NCBI GenBank assembly: GCA_963717085.1
Contig: CAVQVM010000019.1
Coordinates: 434,001-498,000 of the forward strand
From: DASQUK01 sp963717085
GTDB lineage: Bacteria > Actinomycetota > Acidimicrobiia > Acidimicrobiales > VFJN01
Reading direction: 5' to 3'
Length of the DNA: 64,000 bases
Shown piece after piece: positions 34,457 through 42,238 of the stretch. Both the position numbers and the translations under genes were made by a program. A model generated the notes under the pieces. That model did no database searches, was not told the origin of the DNA, and was given only the letters and a program-made list of their open reading frames with translations. Every line of letters begins with the position of its first letter. Positions within the stretch are counted from its first letter, which is position 1.

Positions 34457-36523
34457 TCAGCGGGTACCGATGCGGTGGACGGAGATCTCGTTGGACCCAT
34501 CGCGGAAGAGCTCGTCACTGACGACCACGGCAACGGCCAACCCGTCGCCGGTGGCCATCACCGGGCTGGCCCCACCGACCACCCCGTTGACGGCGACGGC
34601 GAGGACGTCACCGGGTTCGACCCCCTCCCTTGCGGCGACCGTGGCCTGGAGCAGCGCCGGCACCGTACCCGTACTACGGTCCACGACCGGGTCGACGTCC
34701 ACCAACGAGGCGTCCACGGCGCTGCCGCCGTCGATCTCGGTGCCGACGAGATCGGGTCGGGGTCCCGCGCGGAACCAGCGCAGGGGGTCGCCGACCGCGC
34801 CGAGGAAGCGATCGACGCCGTTCGCCAGCACGTCGGCGAGCTCGGCCCGGCTCTCGATGGCCAGCTCGCTGACGAGGGAGACGCCGAAGTCGTTGACGTC
34901 GCTCGGGTGGAACGGCTTGTGCCCATCGGTGCGCGGGTCCGAAAGTGCCGACTGCCCGTCGACCTTCCAGGGGATGTCGACGTCGAGCACGTCGGCGATC
35001 GTCGGCAGGACGTCGATGCTGAGGACGTTGGCGTCGTCGACGGTCCCGGTGGTGATGCCCGGCCGCTTCACGAGGAGGGGCACCCACGCCAGGTCGGCGA
35101 GAACGTCGTCGGCCAGGGCCTGGCCCTCGAGCCCGCGGATTGGCTGGCCAGGTCGAAACGAGATGCCGTGGTCGGAGGTCACAACGATCAGGGCGTCGTC
35201 GTAGACGCCCCGTTCCCGCAAGGTGTCCAGGACCTCGCCGAGGAGGGCGTCGACGTAGCCGACCTGGAGCAGGTGCCGCTGGCGGCCGAGGTCCACTGGC
35301 CACGGGTCGCCGGTCCACTGGTCGCCGTTTCGGCCCAGGTCCGGGTCTGGCCCGGGGTACCGGACGCCGGACGGCAGGTAGCGGTATGGCACGTGGGGCA
35401 GGAGCACGTGGAGGGCGTGCAGCGCCGGGCGGTCGTCGATGATCCCGTCGGTGAAAGCCCGGAACCGGGCCGGTTGGTCGAGCTCGAAGTCGGCGAAACC
35501 GTCGTGCGAGGGCTCCACGCCGGACGGGGCCGCAGGCTGGGGCGACGTGCCCCCCTCCACCATCCCGGCGACGGCGTCACTCGTGTCGCCCGAAGGCGAT
35601 AGCCGGTCTCGCATGACCCGGCCGGAATCCCGGAGCAGCTCGCGCAGGCCGCCCGGTACTCCCCTCACCGCAACCGGGTCGCACACGTCGGTGGGGCACA
35701 CCCGGGTGACCGACTCGACCACGTTCAGGTCGTAGTCGTTGGCGAGCAGCGTGAACAGGGAGTCGGGATGATCGGCGGCTACCGGGCCGGCGTCCGGATC
35801 CGGGAGCTGGCCGGTGACCAGCGCGGGCGCGGCGTGCCACGTCGAGCTCGAAACCGTGGTGGCGTTCCGGAACCATGTGCTCTCGGCCGCGAGCCCAGCC
35901 AGGTTGGGGAACAGCTCGGCGTCGATCGTGCCGTCCTCGTCGACGACCGATGCCAGCGGGAGCTCGTCGAACACGAGCATGACCACCGGGACCGGGTTGC
36001 CGACGTCGCCGGGGCCGGCTGAATCGACATCATCCAGCAGCCTCGACGTCGGGGAGCTGAGCAGGAACATGCCGATGAAGACCACCGGCGCGAGCGCCGC
36101 GAACGCCAGCCACGTTCGCACGGCCGCGACGCGCCGGTAGGTGACGACCGCCAAGGCGCCAGAGGCCAGACCGAGGGCGTAGAGCACGAGCCCGTCCGCC
36201 AGCGGCCGGGCGGCCTGGACGACGAAGGCGGCAACGAGCCCGCCAAGGAACAGGAGGTGGAGTGCTTGACGTGCCCGTCGGTGCACCAGCCCGGTGCCCA
36301 CCTCAACCAGCCAGAGACCGATTGGCCCGGCGAGCGTCACGACCAGCGCGAAGGCGAAAATCGTTGCCGGCTGGGCGGCCCGGAAAGCGAAATGCTCGGG
36401 GGCGCGGCCGAAGACATCCAGCAGGGGCCGGGCGATAGCGAAGCCCCAGGCTGCCAGCAGCTCGACGAAGGCCCTGCCCTCCCGACGGATCACCGCCACG
36501 TCGCCTGGTTGGGTCGCCGTCAC
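34457..36523 (-). CDS. Membrane-anchored sulfatase / phosphoglycerol-transferase-like protein
   Basis: 688 residues from a GTG at 36523; the longer open frame upstream crosses the attachment-site repeat and is not protein-like. About five membrane helices occupy residues 20-190. The extracytoplasmic domain begins VVMLVFDELPLASVVDEDG, an alkaline-phosphatase-superfamily start strand with metal Asp, then SSSTWHAAPALVTGQLP in the region of the nucleophile (Ser/Thr rather than the Cys of true sulfatases), LHVLLPHVPYRY and VVTSDHGISF (Asp/His metal ligands). Such proteins transfer or cleave phospho- or sulfo-groups on envelope polymers. Confidence 0.85.
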   Translation of the reverse strand: MTATQPGDVAVIRREGRAFVELLAAWGFAIARPLLDVFGRAPEHFAFRAAQPATIFAFALVVTLAGPIGLWLVEVGTGLVHRRARQALHLLFLGGLVAAFVVQAARPLADGLVLYALGLASGALAVVTYRRVAAVRTWLAFAALAPVVFIGMFLLSSPTSRLLDDVDSAGPGDVGNPVPVVMLVFDELPLASVVDEDGTIDAELFPNLAGLAAESTWFRNATTVSSSTWHAAPALVTGQLPDPDAGPVAADHPDSLFTLLANDYDLNVVESVTRVCPTDVCDPVAVRGVPGGLRELLRDSGRVMRDRLSPSGDTSDAVAGMVEGGTSPQPAAPSGVEPSHDGFADFELDQPARFRAFTDGIIDDRPALHALHVLLPHVPYRYLPSGVRYPGPDPDLGRNGDQWTGDPWPVDLGRQRHLLQVGYVDALLGEVLDTLRERGVYDDALIVVTSDHGISFRPGQPIRGLEGQALADDVLADLAWVPLLVKRPGITTGTVDDANVLSIDVLPTIADVLDVDIPWKVDGQSALSDPRTDGHKPFHPSDVNDFGVSLVSELAIESRAELADVLANGVDRFLGAVGDPLRWFRAGPRPDLVGTEIDGGSAVDASLVDVDPVVDRSTGTVPALLQATVAAREGVEPGDVLAVAVNGVVGGASPVMATGDGLAVAVVVSDELFRDGSNEISVHRIGTR

Positions 36524-36618
36524 GCGCCGACACGACCGTCTCGGCGACAGACTTGCGGACGCTCGGGTCTTCGCGGATCCTCCAGGGCTCCACAGTGATC
36601 CGCACCACCGGGAGGCGA

Positions 36619-36660
36619 CAGAGACCGGGTGGTGCCTACGACGTGCATTTCTCCAGGAAG
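36619..36660. repeat. Left attachment-site direct repeat (attL)
   Basis: This 42-bp segment (CAGAGACCGGGTGGTGCCTA at its start, CTCCAGGAAG at its end) recurs at 40230-40271 with one mismatch (T at 36648, C at 40259). The flanking sequences differ on both sides. The right copy is the intact 3' end of the hot-dog thioesterase gene, so this copy is the duplicate made by integration. Confidence 0.85.
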
Positions 36661-36745
36661 TCCCACCGGGGGTTCCGTCACCTGCGGTCCCTTGCTGTGC
36701 ACCCACGCTGACCAGGACGATCCCCTCTCACGATGTCACATCCGA

Positions 36746-36964
36746 TCACGCTGATTCTCGGTGGGCTGAGGACCTATTGAGGACTGGCTGAGGACCGGGC
36801 CTTGGCCCGGTTGTAGGCCGTGTAGATCGTCTCAGATAGCCGAGCTGGGCGTAGAGGGCCAGGCAATGGCCAATAAGTGCACCGCCGATCCCCTTGCCAC
36901 GCCAGGCTGGATCGACGGAGCGGTGCAGCGCGACGCCTCGCTTCGCGTCCACCTCTTTGGATTG
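36746..36964 (-). pseudogene. GNAT acetyltransferase fragment
   Basis: In the frame directly after the stop of the cyclase fragment, residues AKRGVALHRSVDPAWRGKG followed by IGGALIGHCLALYAQLGYL give the acetyl-CoA-binding loop (WRGKGIGGAL) of a GNAT protein. The N-terminal half is missing, and the match ends at about 36840. Past that point the frame is unrelated (it crosses the 11-bp repeats). No start fits, so I call it a remnant. Confidence 0.65.
36767..36799. repeat. Three 11-bp TGAGGAC repeats near attL
   Basis: TGAGGACCTAT, TGAGGACTGGC and TGAGGACCGGG follow each other at 36767, 36778 and 36789. Two further copies with the same spacing lie beside attR. The one-helical-turn period suits a protein that binds one face of the DNA, such as the arm-binding domain of an integrase. 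Confidence 0.6.
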
Positions 36965-37309
36965 CTATGACCTGACGGCGAAGAGCCGCCACGTGTCGGG
37001 CACGCCTTTGAGTTCGTGTTCGCTTTGATCGTCGAATGTGATCCCAGACCCAGCGATGAGATCGACGACGGTTCTCGTCACAAGTACCTGGCTGGGTCCG
37101 GCGGATGAGCACACGCGCTCGGCGAGGTGCACAGCGATCCCAGCCAGATCCATGTCACGTAACTCGACCTCTCCAGCGTGGAGCCCGGCTCGAACCTCAA
37201 GGCCGAGAGCCGGGACGCCATCCCGGATCGCGACGGCGGCGCGAACCGGCCCCAATTGCTGCTGGAAGAAATGCTCGATGAGCCTGGCCCGGAGGTTGGT
37301 ATCAGTCAC
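36965..37309 (-). pseudogene. C-terminal fragment of a class III adenylate/guanylate cyclase domain
   Basis: 114 residues. The stretch GLEVRAGLHAGEVELRDMD and the following GIAVHLAERVCSSAGPSQVL, then DLIAGSGITF and ELKGVPDTWRLFAV, is the last third of the cyclase catalytic domain. The N-terminal two-thirds, with the metal aspartates, is absent, so it cannot make cyclic nucleotides. Its ATG overlaps the stop of the SGNH hydrolase (ATGA); it may still be translated by coupling. Such C-termini are usual in cyclase-ATPase and cyclase-hydrolase proteins. Confidence 0.75.
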
Positions 37310-38250
37310 GGGTTCGTTCTGGAGACGAGGGAGGCGTACGGGCCGGTACCGACGCCGGTGCGTTCGGCCCGTACCCAGATCCGGTAGGGCTTGCCGGGCT
37401 GGCCGGCGGTGAACAGGTAGCGTCCGCCGAGTGTGGTGGTGTTGACGATCGTCTTAGTCCCGGAGCTGGTGCCGATGGTGACCAGAACCTTGTAGTGGGT
37501 GGCGCCGGGAACGGCCGACCACCGCCAGTCGATGCGGGTTTGGGTGGTGGCAGCGGCCCGTAGGTTCGTGATCGGTCCCGGTCTCGTGGGCGGCGGGAGG
37601 TAGATCCCGGAGCTGGCGGCGCCGGCAACGATCGCCACGCGGTAGGCGGCCTGCCCGGTGGCGGTGTTATGCAACAGGTCGGACGTGAACCATTCTGGGT
37701 GGCCTTTCGAGATGGTCGACCAGTCCACGAACACGCCACCCCGGGCGGTGGCTTCGGTCCGTACCCAGGTGTTCCATTCGGGGCCGGTGATGTTCAGGCC
37801 GCGGGGTGCGGTTTCGACGATCCCGACGAAGATGGGGACAGCGTCGGGCCACCGGTCGAGGTAGCCGCGGACGTTGGTTTTTGATGTTTCGATGGGCACG
37901 TAGGGGGCGCCGTTGACGATGCGCCGGTCATTCGACCCGAGCGCCACGACGATGGCGGCGGGTGGGCTGGGCCACGTCGTCCAGGTGGTGAGGGTGTTGG
38001 TGTCCGCACTGGACTGGGCCCGGACTTGGGCCGACCAGCCGGCGGCGTTCAGTTCATTGGTGAGGTAATGCTTGGTGGTGTCGTTGGTGGAGCCGTGTTC
38101 GGCCTGGTAGATCAGGCTGTCACCGACGACGGCGATGGTGGGGGCGATGTCCTGGGCCGTGGCCGGGGCAGCCGCCGGCCAGACCGGTGCGACGCACCCG
38201 GCGACCAATGTCACTCCTGTTACTAGGGCGCCGATGCGGGTCTTACTCAT
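37306..38250 (-). CDS. Secreted SGNH/GDSL hydrolase with C-terminal fibronectin-III-like domain
   Basis: 314 residues from an ATG at 38250. A signal peptide with a lipobox-like LVAGC near residue 19 precedes the hydrolase: IAVVGDSLIYQAEHG (block I Ser), VVALGSNDRR (block III Asn) and a C-terminal block with KGHPEWFTSDLLHNTATGQA (block V Asp/His region). Residues about 225-314 look like an FnIII or sugar-binding beta-sandwich (GPITNLRAAATTQTRIDWRW). Esterase or acyl-hydrolase action outside the cell is expected. It is one of the two complete-looking genes in the integrated element. Confidence 0.83.
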   Translation of the reverse strand: MSKTRIGALVTGVTLVAGCVAPVWPAAAPATAQDIAPTIAVVGDSLIYQAEHGSTNDTTKHYLTNELNAAGWSAQVRAQSSADTNTLTTWTTWPSPPAAIVVALGSNDRRIVNGAPYVPIETSKTNVRGYLDRWPDAVPIFVGIVETAPRGLNITGPEWNTWVRTEATARGGVFVDWSTISKGHPEWFTSDLLHNTATGQAAYRVAIVAGAASSGIYLPPPTRPGPITNLRAAATTQTRIDWRWSAVPGATHYKVLVTIGTSSGTKTIVNTTTLGGRYLFTAGQPGKPYRIWVRAERTGVGTGPYASLVSRTNP

Positions 38251-38597
38251 GTCGGTCCAGCCACATCGGGGCGTCCAGCTCGACCTCTAGATAGTCGTTT
38301 CCTGAACGGTGTCTTGATGCGGCGTCGTGAGCTCACGAGATCAGTGTCGATCCGGGGCGGGAGGCGAAATAGGGTCGAACGTCCCCAAGAACACCGGGGT
38401 CTGGCAGACGGACATAGGAGCGTCGTTCTGGTGCTCCGCCGGTTCTCGTGGCCGTGGACATGTCCCGCGTCGACGAGCGCCCCGACCTGGCGACCGAGCC
38501 GCGGTGCTCGATCGGCGCACCGCAGAACATACACACGTACGGCCTCGGTGCATCGTCTCGCACGCACGCAGAATGGCCCGTTCTGGCGCTACTGCGC
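38251..38597. other. Intergenic stretch inside the element, no gene seen
   Basis: 347 bases separate the secreted protein gene from the SGNH hydrolase gene. Short open frames exist on both strands, including a minus-strand one with a CMFCGAP motif, but none has a start site or family resemblance. The promoter for the SGNH gene should lie in its left part. Confidence 0.5.
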
Positions 38598-39185
38598 CTA
38601 GGTCGTGTGCACCACGAAAGACACGCACTGTCCTTGGTTGCGGAACGGCTCACCTTGATCGTCGGCAAGGTTCTGCCAGCCGCCGTGCTTGCACTGATCC
38701 TTGTCAGTAGGCACCGGTGGCGGTGTCGTGAGCGTCCCTGTCATCGTGAACACGTCGCCGATCGCTCCGGGCCCTCGGGAGGTGCCGGTGAGCACGATCT
38801 CTCCCGTCGCTCCCGTAAGGGCGCCGGTTCCTGAGGTCACGGTGAAGTGGATGACGACGGGGAACGGCGTCGTGGTCAGGTCGACCGTGCTCGTCTCGGT
38901 TCCTGTCAGCGTTGCCCCGTCTGATCGTGTGAGGATGCCGGTGCCTTCTGTCCGGAATCCGGGTGGGGCGGGGATGAGAACGAAGTCGAAGTGCATGGTG
39001 CCCGAGCCCAGTACCCCCGGCGAGGCGTACACGAAGTCCGTGGTCGTGATCCCAGTGCCACCCGAGGTCGTCGCCGTCCCGGTGACCGGTTCGGTGGCTG
39101 CCCCCACGGGGACAGCCGTGGACATGGTCATCAAAGCGACAAGCAGCCCGACCACCGCTGCCCCGCCGGCCCACGCAACCCGCAT
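38598..39185 (-). CDS. Exported Thr/Gly-rich protein with C-terminal CKHGGW motif
   Basis: 195 residues from an ATG at 39185. A signal peptide (AGGAAVVGLLVALMTMST) ends at about AVPVGAA. The middle is a beta-rich, Thr/Gly-rich domain (VTGTATTSGGTGITTTDFVY, GTGILTRSDGATLTGTE). The last 35 residues contain KDQCKHGGWQNL and NQGQCVSFV, a short motif I have seen ending many unrelated exported actinobacterial proteins; its two cysteines should bond. The function is unknown; a binding or sorting tag is a guess. Confidence 0.72.
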   Translation of the reverse strand: MRVAWAGGAAVVGLLVALMTMSTAVPVGAATEPVTGTATTSGGTGITTTDFVYASPGVLGSGTMHFDFVLIPAPPGFRTEGTGILTRSDGATLTGTETSTVDLTTTPFPVVIHFTVTSGTGALTGATGEIVLTGTSRGPGAIGDVFTMTGTLTTPPPVPTDKDQCKHGGWQNLADDQGEPFRNQGQCVSFVVHTT

Positions 39186-39317
39186 GGCTCACCCGCCTTC
39201 CCACCGACGACTGCTCTGTCGTCGTTGCCCGGCTGGATGTTCTCATCGGCGTCATGGAGTGTCAACGGGCGCGGGGAGATGTGGCGGCCGGCCTCGGCTT
39301 GGGCTTGGACGTGAGCA

Positions 39318-39650
39318 TCAGACCAGGGCTTTTTCGACGTGCTTGCTGCCGGGCCAGCAGACCATGCAGGCGCCGCCGACCCGGGGCTGGTGGTCGGGGC
39401 CTTCGAGGTAGGTGCGAACCTGTGCGATGGCCCGCTCGGCTTGGGGCGAGCCCTTGGGGTTACCGAGCCAGCCGCCACCCCAGCGCTGCTGGAGCACGGG
39501 ATCGTGCAGGTGCGTCCGGTGGGCATCACAGAGCCAGGGATGCTCGTCGCGTCGCTTGCGCTCGGTTTCCACGGCTGCGTTGGCCTCGTCGGCTTCGCGC
39601 TTTACGTCGCGGGTCAGGCGCGCGTAGTGCTCGGCCTGCTCCCGAGGCGG
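39318..39650 (-). pseudogene. Truncated element-borne protein of unknown function
   Basis: The frame reads REQAEHYARLTRDVKREADE and later KRRDEHPWLCDAHRTHL, RWGGGWLGNPKGS, and VGGACMVCWPGSKHVEKALV before the stop. Paired Cys/His (CDAH, CMVCW) hint at zinc binding. A GTG at 39572 could start a shorter protein of 84 residues, but protein-like sequence continues 24 codons further up to a stop, at the point where the integrase remnant begins on the other strand. I read it as the C-terminal end of a longer gene cut by a deletion. Confidence 0.5.
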
Positions 39651-40221
39651 CAGCGGAGTGGTTCAAGCCGGCGGTCGTGCTTGGTGCCGGGCTTGGCCTA
39701 CGGCAGGCGGAGGCGATGGGGTTGACGGTCGACCGGGTCCTGTGGCTTGAGCGCAGCGTGCGCATTGACCGGCAGTGGAATAGCCGGACACCACCGGTCG
39801 GGTTCGCGCCGCCGAAGACCACTGGTGGTTACCGCACGGTCCCGGCATCGTCGTGGGTGCTTGACGAGCTGGGCGCCCACGTCGGCCGCCGACACGAGGG
39901 GTTCGTGCTGCACCGCGACGGCAAGCCAGCACGCCACTCGGTGTTCCATGTCACTGGCGGGATATAGCGAAGCGAGCGGGTGTGGCGGGTATGAAGTACC
40001 ACGATCTGCGCCACGCCTTCGCCAGCATGCTGATCGCCGCCGGCTGTTCCGTGACGGCGGTGCAGCACACGCTCGGGCACACCTCGGCGGCGACGAGGTT
40101 GAACGTCTACTCCCACCTGTGGCCCGGTGACGAGGACCGGATCCGTGACGCCGTGGATGGGGCACTGACGCCACGGACTGAGGACCAACTGAGGACCGGT
40201 GGGGCCGTACCCGAGGCGTAG
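39641..40221 (+). pseudogene. Tyrosine recombinase (integrase), N-terminally truncated and frameshifted
   Basis: The catalytic domain begins PEAAAEWFKPAVVLGAGLGL and RQAEAMGLTVDRV with the first catalytic Arg in the GLRQAE box. The frame breaks near 39950: HSVFHV runs into a stop, while the next frame continues HWRDIAKRAGV, KYHDLRHAFASML (H-x-x-R), LGHTSAATRLNVYSHLW (H and nucleophile Tyr). About two-thirds of a normal integrase, including the core-binding domain, is absent. The gene points toward attR, the usual arrangement. The product cannot be active. Confidence 0.85.
40179..40200. repeat. Two 11-bp TGAGGACC repeats near attR
   Basis: TGAGGACCAAC and TGAGGACCGGT lie at 40179 and 40190, inside the last codons of the integrase frame, with the same 11-base period as the three copies near attL. 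They fit arm-type integrase binding sites. Confidence 0.6.
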
Positions 40222-40229
40222 ATGCAGGT

Positions 40230-40271
40230 CAGAGACCGGGTGGTGCCTACGACGTGCACTTCTCCAGGAAG
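40230..40271. repeat. Right attachment-site direct repeat (attR), 3' end of thioesterase gene
   Basis: The 42-bp copy spans the thioesterase stop (40247-40249), its last seven codons and 17 bases beyond. Since the repeat restores the same end of the gene, integration leaves the host gene whole, as with the more usual tRNA targets. Confidence 0.85.
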
Positions 40272-40669
40272 CGGTCGACGTCGACCACGACCCGGGTCAC
40301 CTTGCCGGCGGCCACCAGGCCTCGCTCGTCGGCGGCGGACACGGTGAACGTCAGGCGCCGCCCCTCCACCTTCTCGAGCGTCGCCTCCGCCTGCACCTTG
40401 GTGCCCACCGCGGTGGGCGCCAAGTGGTCGAGCTGCACCCGCATGCCAACCGTCGTGTGTCCCTCGGGTACACGGCCGTCGACGGCGAGCAGCGTCGCCT
40501 CCTCGCACAGCGCGATCAGGCGAGGCGTCGCCAGCACCGCCACCTGGCCGGAGCGGAACGCCAGCGCGGTGTCCTCGTCGCCGACGTCGAGCGTCACGGC
40601 CGCGGTCAGGCCGGGTTCCAGGGGCACCCGGGTACAGTACGCATCCACGTCGTCGGCGGGCGAAACCAC
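40247..40669 (-). CDS. Hot-dog thioesterase (fluoroacetyl-CoA thioesterase-like)
   Basis: 140 residues from a GTG at 40669. The single hot-dog domain shows VLATPRLIALCEEATLLAVD near residue 50, the Glu-bearing central helix, then TTVGMRVQLDHLAPTAVGTK, the strand pair with the catalytic His, and KVEGRRLTFTVSAADERGLV. This order matches the FlK-like thioesterases, which hydrolyse small acyl-CoAs in the cytoplasm; most members are not specific for fluoroacetyl-CoA. The 3' end is the attachment site of the element to its left. Confidence 0.85.
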   Translation of the reverse strand: MVSPADDVDAYCTRVPLEPGLTAAVTLDVGDEDTALAFRSGQVAVLATPRLIALCEEATLLAVDGRVPEGHTTVGMRVQLDHLAPTAVGTKVQAEATLEKVEGRRLTFTVSAADERGLVAAGKVTRVVVDVDRFLEKCTS

Positions 40670-40761
40670 CCGGGCCCAGGTCAGCCGGCGTCGATCAGTT
40701 GCGGATTATCCCCTGGGACCCGCCCCGATCCACCCGCCATCCACGCGAATAGAGGTCGCCC

Positions 40762-42153
40762 GTGCTCGAGGAATCGGTCATCCAGCGGACGCTCGCCACT
40801 GCCCTCCGCACCGGCGGAGATTTCGCCGAGGTCTTCGTGGAGGACAAGCGGTCCTCTGCCGCGATGCTCGACGACGGCCGGGTGGAGGAGTTGTCGTCCG
40901 GCCGCGACCGGGGTGCCGGCATCCGGGTCGTGGTGGGTGAGACAACCGGCTTCGCGCACACCGCCGACCTGACCGACGATGGCCTGCGCGCCGCTGCCGA
41001 GGCCGCGGCCGCGGCGGCCCGGTCCGGGGGCGGCGGCGTCCGCGAGGTGGCGCTGACGCGCCAGTCAGCCGCCCGGCCCAACCAGGTCGCCGTCCTCCCC
41101 GAGACGGTGGCCAAGGGCACGAAGGTCGAGCTCCTCCGCCGGGCCGACGAAGCCGCCCGCGCCGAGGGCGGCTCGATCCGCCAGGTGAGGGCCCGCTACG
41201 GCGATTCCCGCCGGCGGATCCTGGTGGCCAACAGCGACGGGTTGCTGTCGGAGGACGACCAGGTCCGCACCTTGTTCGTGGTGTCGACCGTGGCCTTCGG
41301 CGACACCGGGATGCAGACCGGCTACGAGTCGCTCGGTCGCACGGTTGGCTTCGAGCTGTTCGACCGCTACCAGGTCGAGGACATCGCGCGGACCGCCGCC
41401 CGCCGCGCCATCACGAAGCTGGCGGCCCGCCCCGCGCCGTCGGGCACGCTGCCGGTGGTGATCGGGCCCGGCGGGGGTGGGGTGCTGTTCCACGAGGCCT
41501 GCGGCCACGGGCTGGAGAAGGACCTGGTCGACAAGGGCGCCTCGGTGTTCAAGGGACGCCTCGGCCAGCAGGTGGCCTCGCCGCTGGTCACGCTCGTCGA
41601 CGACGGAACCATGGCCGAGGAGTGGGGCTGCTATGCCATCGACGACGAGGGCACGCCCGCGCAGCGCAACGTCCTGATCAAGGACGGCGTCCTCACCGAC
41701 TACATGTGGGACCACCTGCGCTCCCGCAAGGATGGTCGCCCGCGGTCCGGCAACGGTCGGCGCCAGAGCTACCAGCACCTGCCGATGGTGCGGATGACGA
41801 ACACCTACCTGGTCGGCGGCGAAGGCGACCCTGGGGGCATCGTGTCCTCGACCGACCACGGCGTGTACGTGTCGTCGCTCGGCGGGGGCCAGGTGAACAC
41901 GGCGACGGGCGACTTCGTCTTCGGCATGACCGAGGCCTACCTCATCGAGGACGGCGAGATCACCGAGCCGATCCGGGAGGGCAACCTCATCGGCAACGGC
42001 CCCAAGGTGCTGGTCGACATCGACGCCGTCGGCAACGACTTCGCTATGGGCCACCCCGGCACCTGCGGCAAGGACGGCCAGGGCGTGCCCGTCGGCGACG
42101 GGGTCCCCACCTTGCGGGTCAAGGCGCTCACCATCGGCGGAACCGCAGGATGA
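40762..42153 (+). CDS. tldD: Metalloprotease TldD
   Basis: 463 residues from a GTG at 40762, with GAGGT upstream. It has the TldD active site HEACGHGLE (HExxxH) near residue 245, the conserved GGGQVNTATGDFVFG segment and the closing region with GHPGTCGKDGQGVPVG that bears the third metal ligand. TldD pairs with TldE/PmbA to form a zinc protease that opens unfolded or modified peptides, for example leader peptides of RiPPs. The gene starts a tldD-tldE-tldE operon. Confidence 0.94.
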   Translation: MLEESVIQRTLATALRTGGDFAEVFVEDKRSSAAMLDDGRVEELSSGRDRGAGIRVVVGETTGFAHTADLTDDGLRAAAEAAAAAARSGGGGVREVALTRQSAARPNQVAVLPETVAKGTKVELLRRADEAARAEGGSIRQVRARYGDSRRRILVANSDGLLSEDDQVRTLFVVSTVAFGDTGMQTGYESLGRTVGFELFDRYQVEDIARTAARRAITKLAARPAPSGTLPVVIGPGGGGVLFHEACGHGLEKDLVDKGASVFKGRLGQQVASPLVTLVDDGTMAEEWGCYAIDDEGTPAQRNVLIKDGVLTDYMWDHLRSRKDGRPRSGNGRRQSYQHLPMVRMTNTYLVGGEGDPGGIVSSTDHGVYVSSLGGGQVNTATGDFVFGMTEAYLIEDGEITEPIREGNLIGNGPKVLVDIDAVGNDFAMGHPGTCGKDGQGVPVGDGVPTLRVKALTIGGTAG

Positions 42154-42238
42154 GCGAGCGTAAGCGAGCGAGTCATGAGCACAGTGCGTTTCTCGCCGCG
42201 AAGCGGCGATCGCTCATTGGCGAGCCGGAGGCGAGCCG
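42154..42238 (+). other. Repeat-rich linker with a 30-codon reading frame joining tldD to tldE
   Basis: The gap holds GAGCGAGCGTAAGCGAGCGA and a hairpin-forming CGCCGCGAAGCGGCG. An ATG at 42150 overlaps the tldD stop (ATGA), and its frame (30 codons) closes in CGATGAGC, overlapping the tldE ATG at 42239. This may let ribosomes pass from one gene to the next. The peptide is basic and low in complexity and may have no role of its own. Confidence 0.35.

Larger units (their letters stand above)
36661..40229. mobile_element. Decayed integrative element of about 3.6 kb
   Basis: It is bounded by the 42-bp direct repeats. Next to the right end lies a truncated and frameshifted tyrosine recombinase, and 11-bp arm-like repeats sit near both ends. 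The content is gene fragments (cyclase, GNAT, a phage/plasmid-like protein) plus two complete-looking exported proteins. No replication, packaging or transfer gene is left, so it cannot move by itself. Confidence 0.78.

Noticed and set aside
34454..35602. A 382-codon plus-strand frame opposite the sulfatase gene
   Set aside because: No family resemblance; the minus strand encodes conserved phosphatase-superfamily motifs.
36619..36660. Attachment site inside a tRNA gene
   Set aside because: The 42-bp repeat does not fold as a tRNA and matches the 3' end of a protein gene.
36524..36706. Longer N-terminus for the sulfatase
   Set aside because: The added 61 residues would run through the attachment-site repeat and are not protein-like; the GTG at 36523 is preferred.
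38333..38668. Minus-strand frame with a CMFCGAP motif
   Set aside because: It overlaps the secreted protein gene, has no ribosome site and no sustained protein-like composition.
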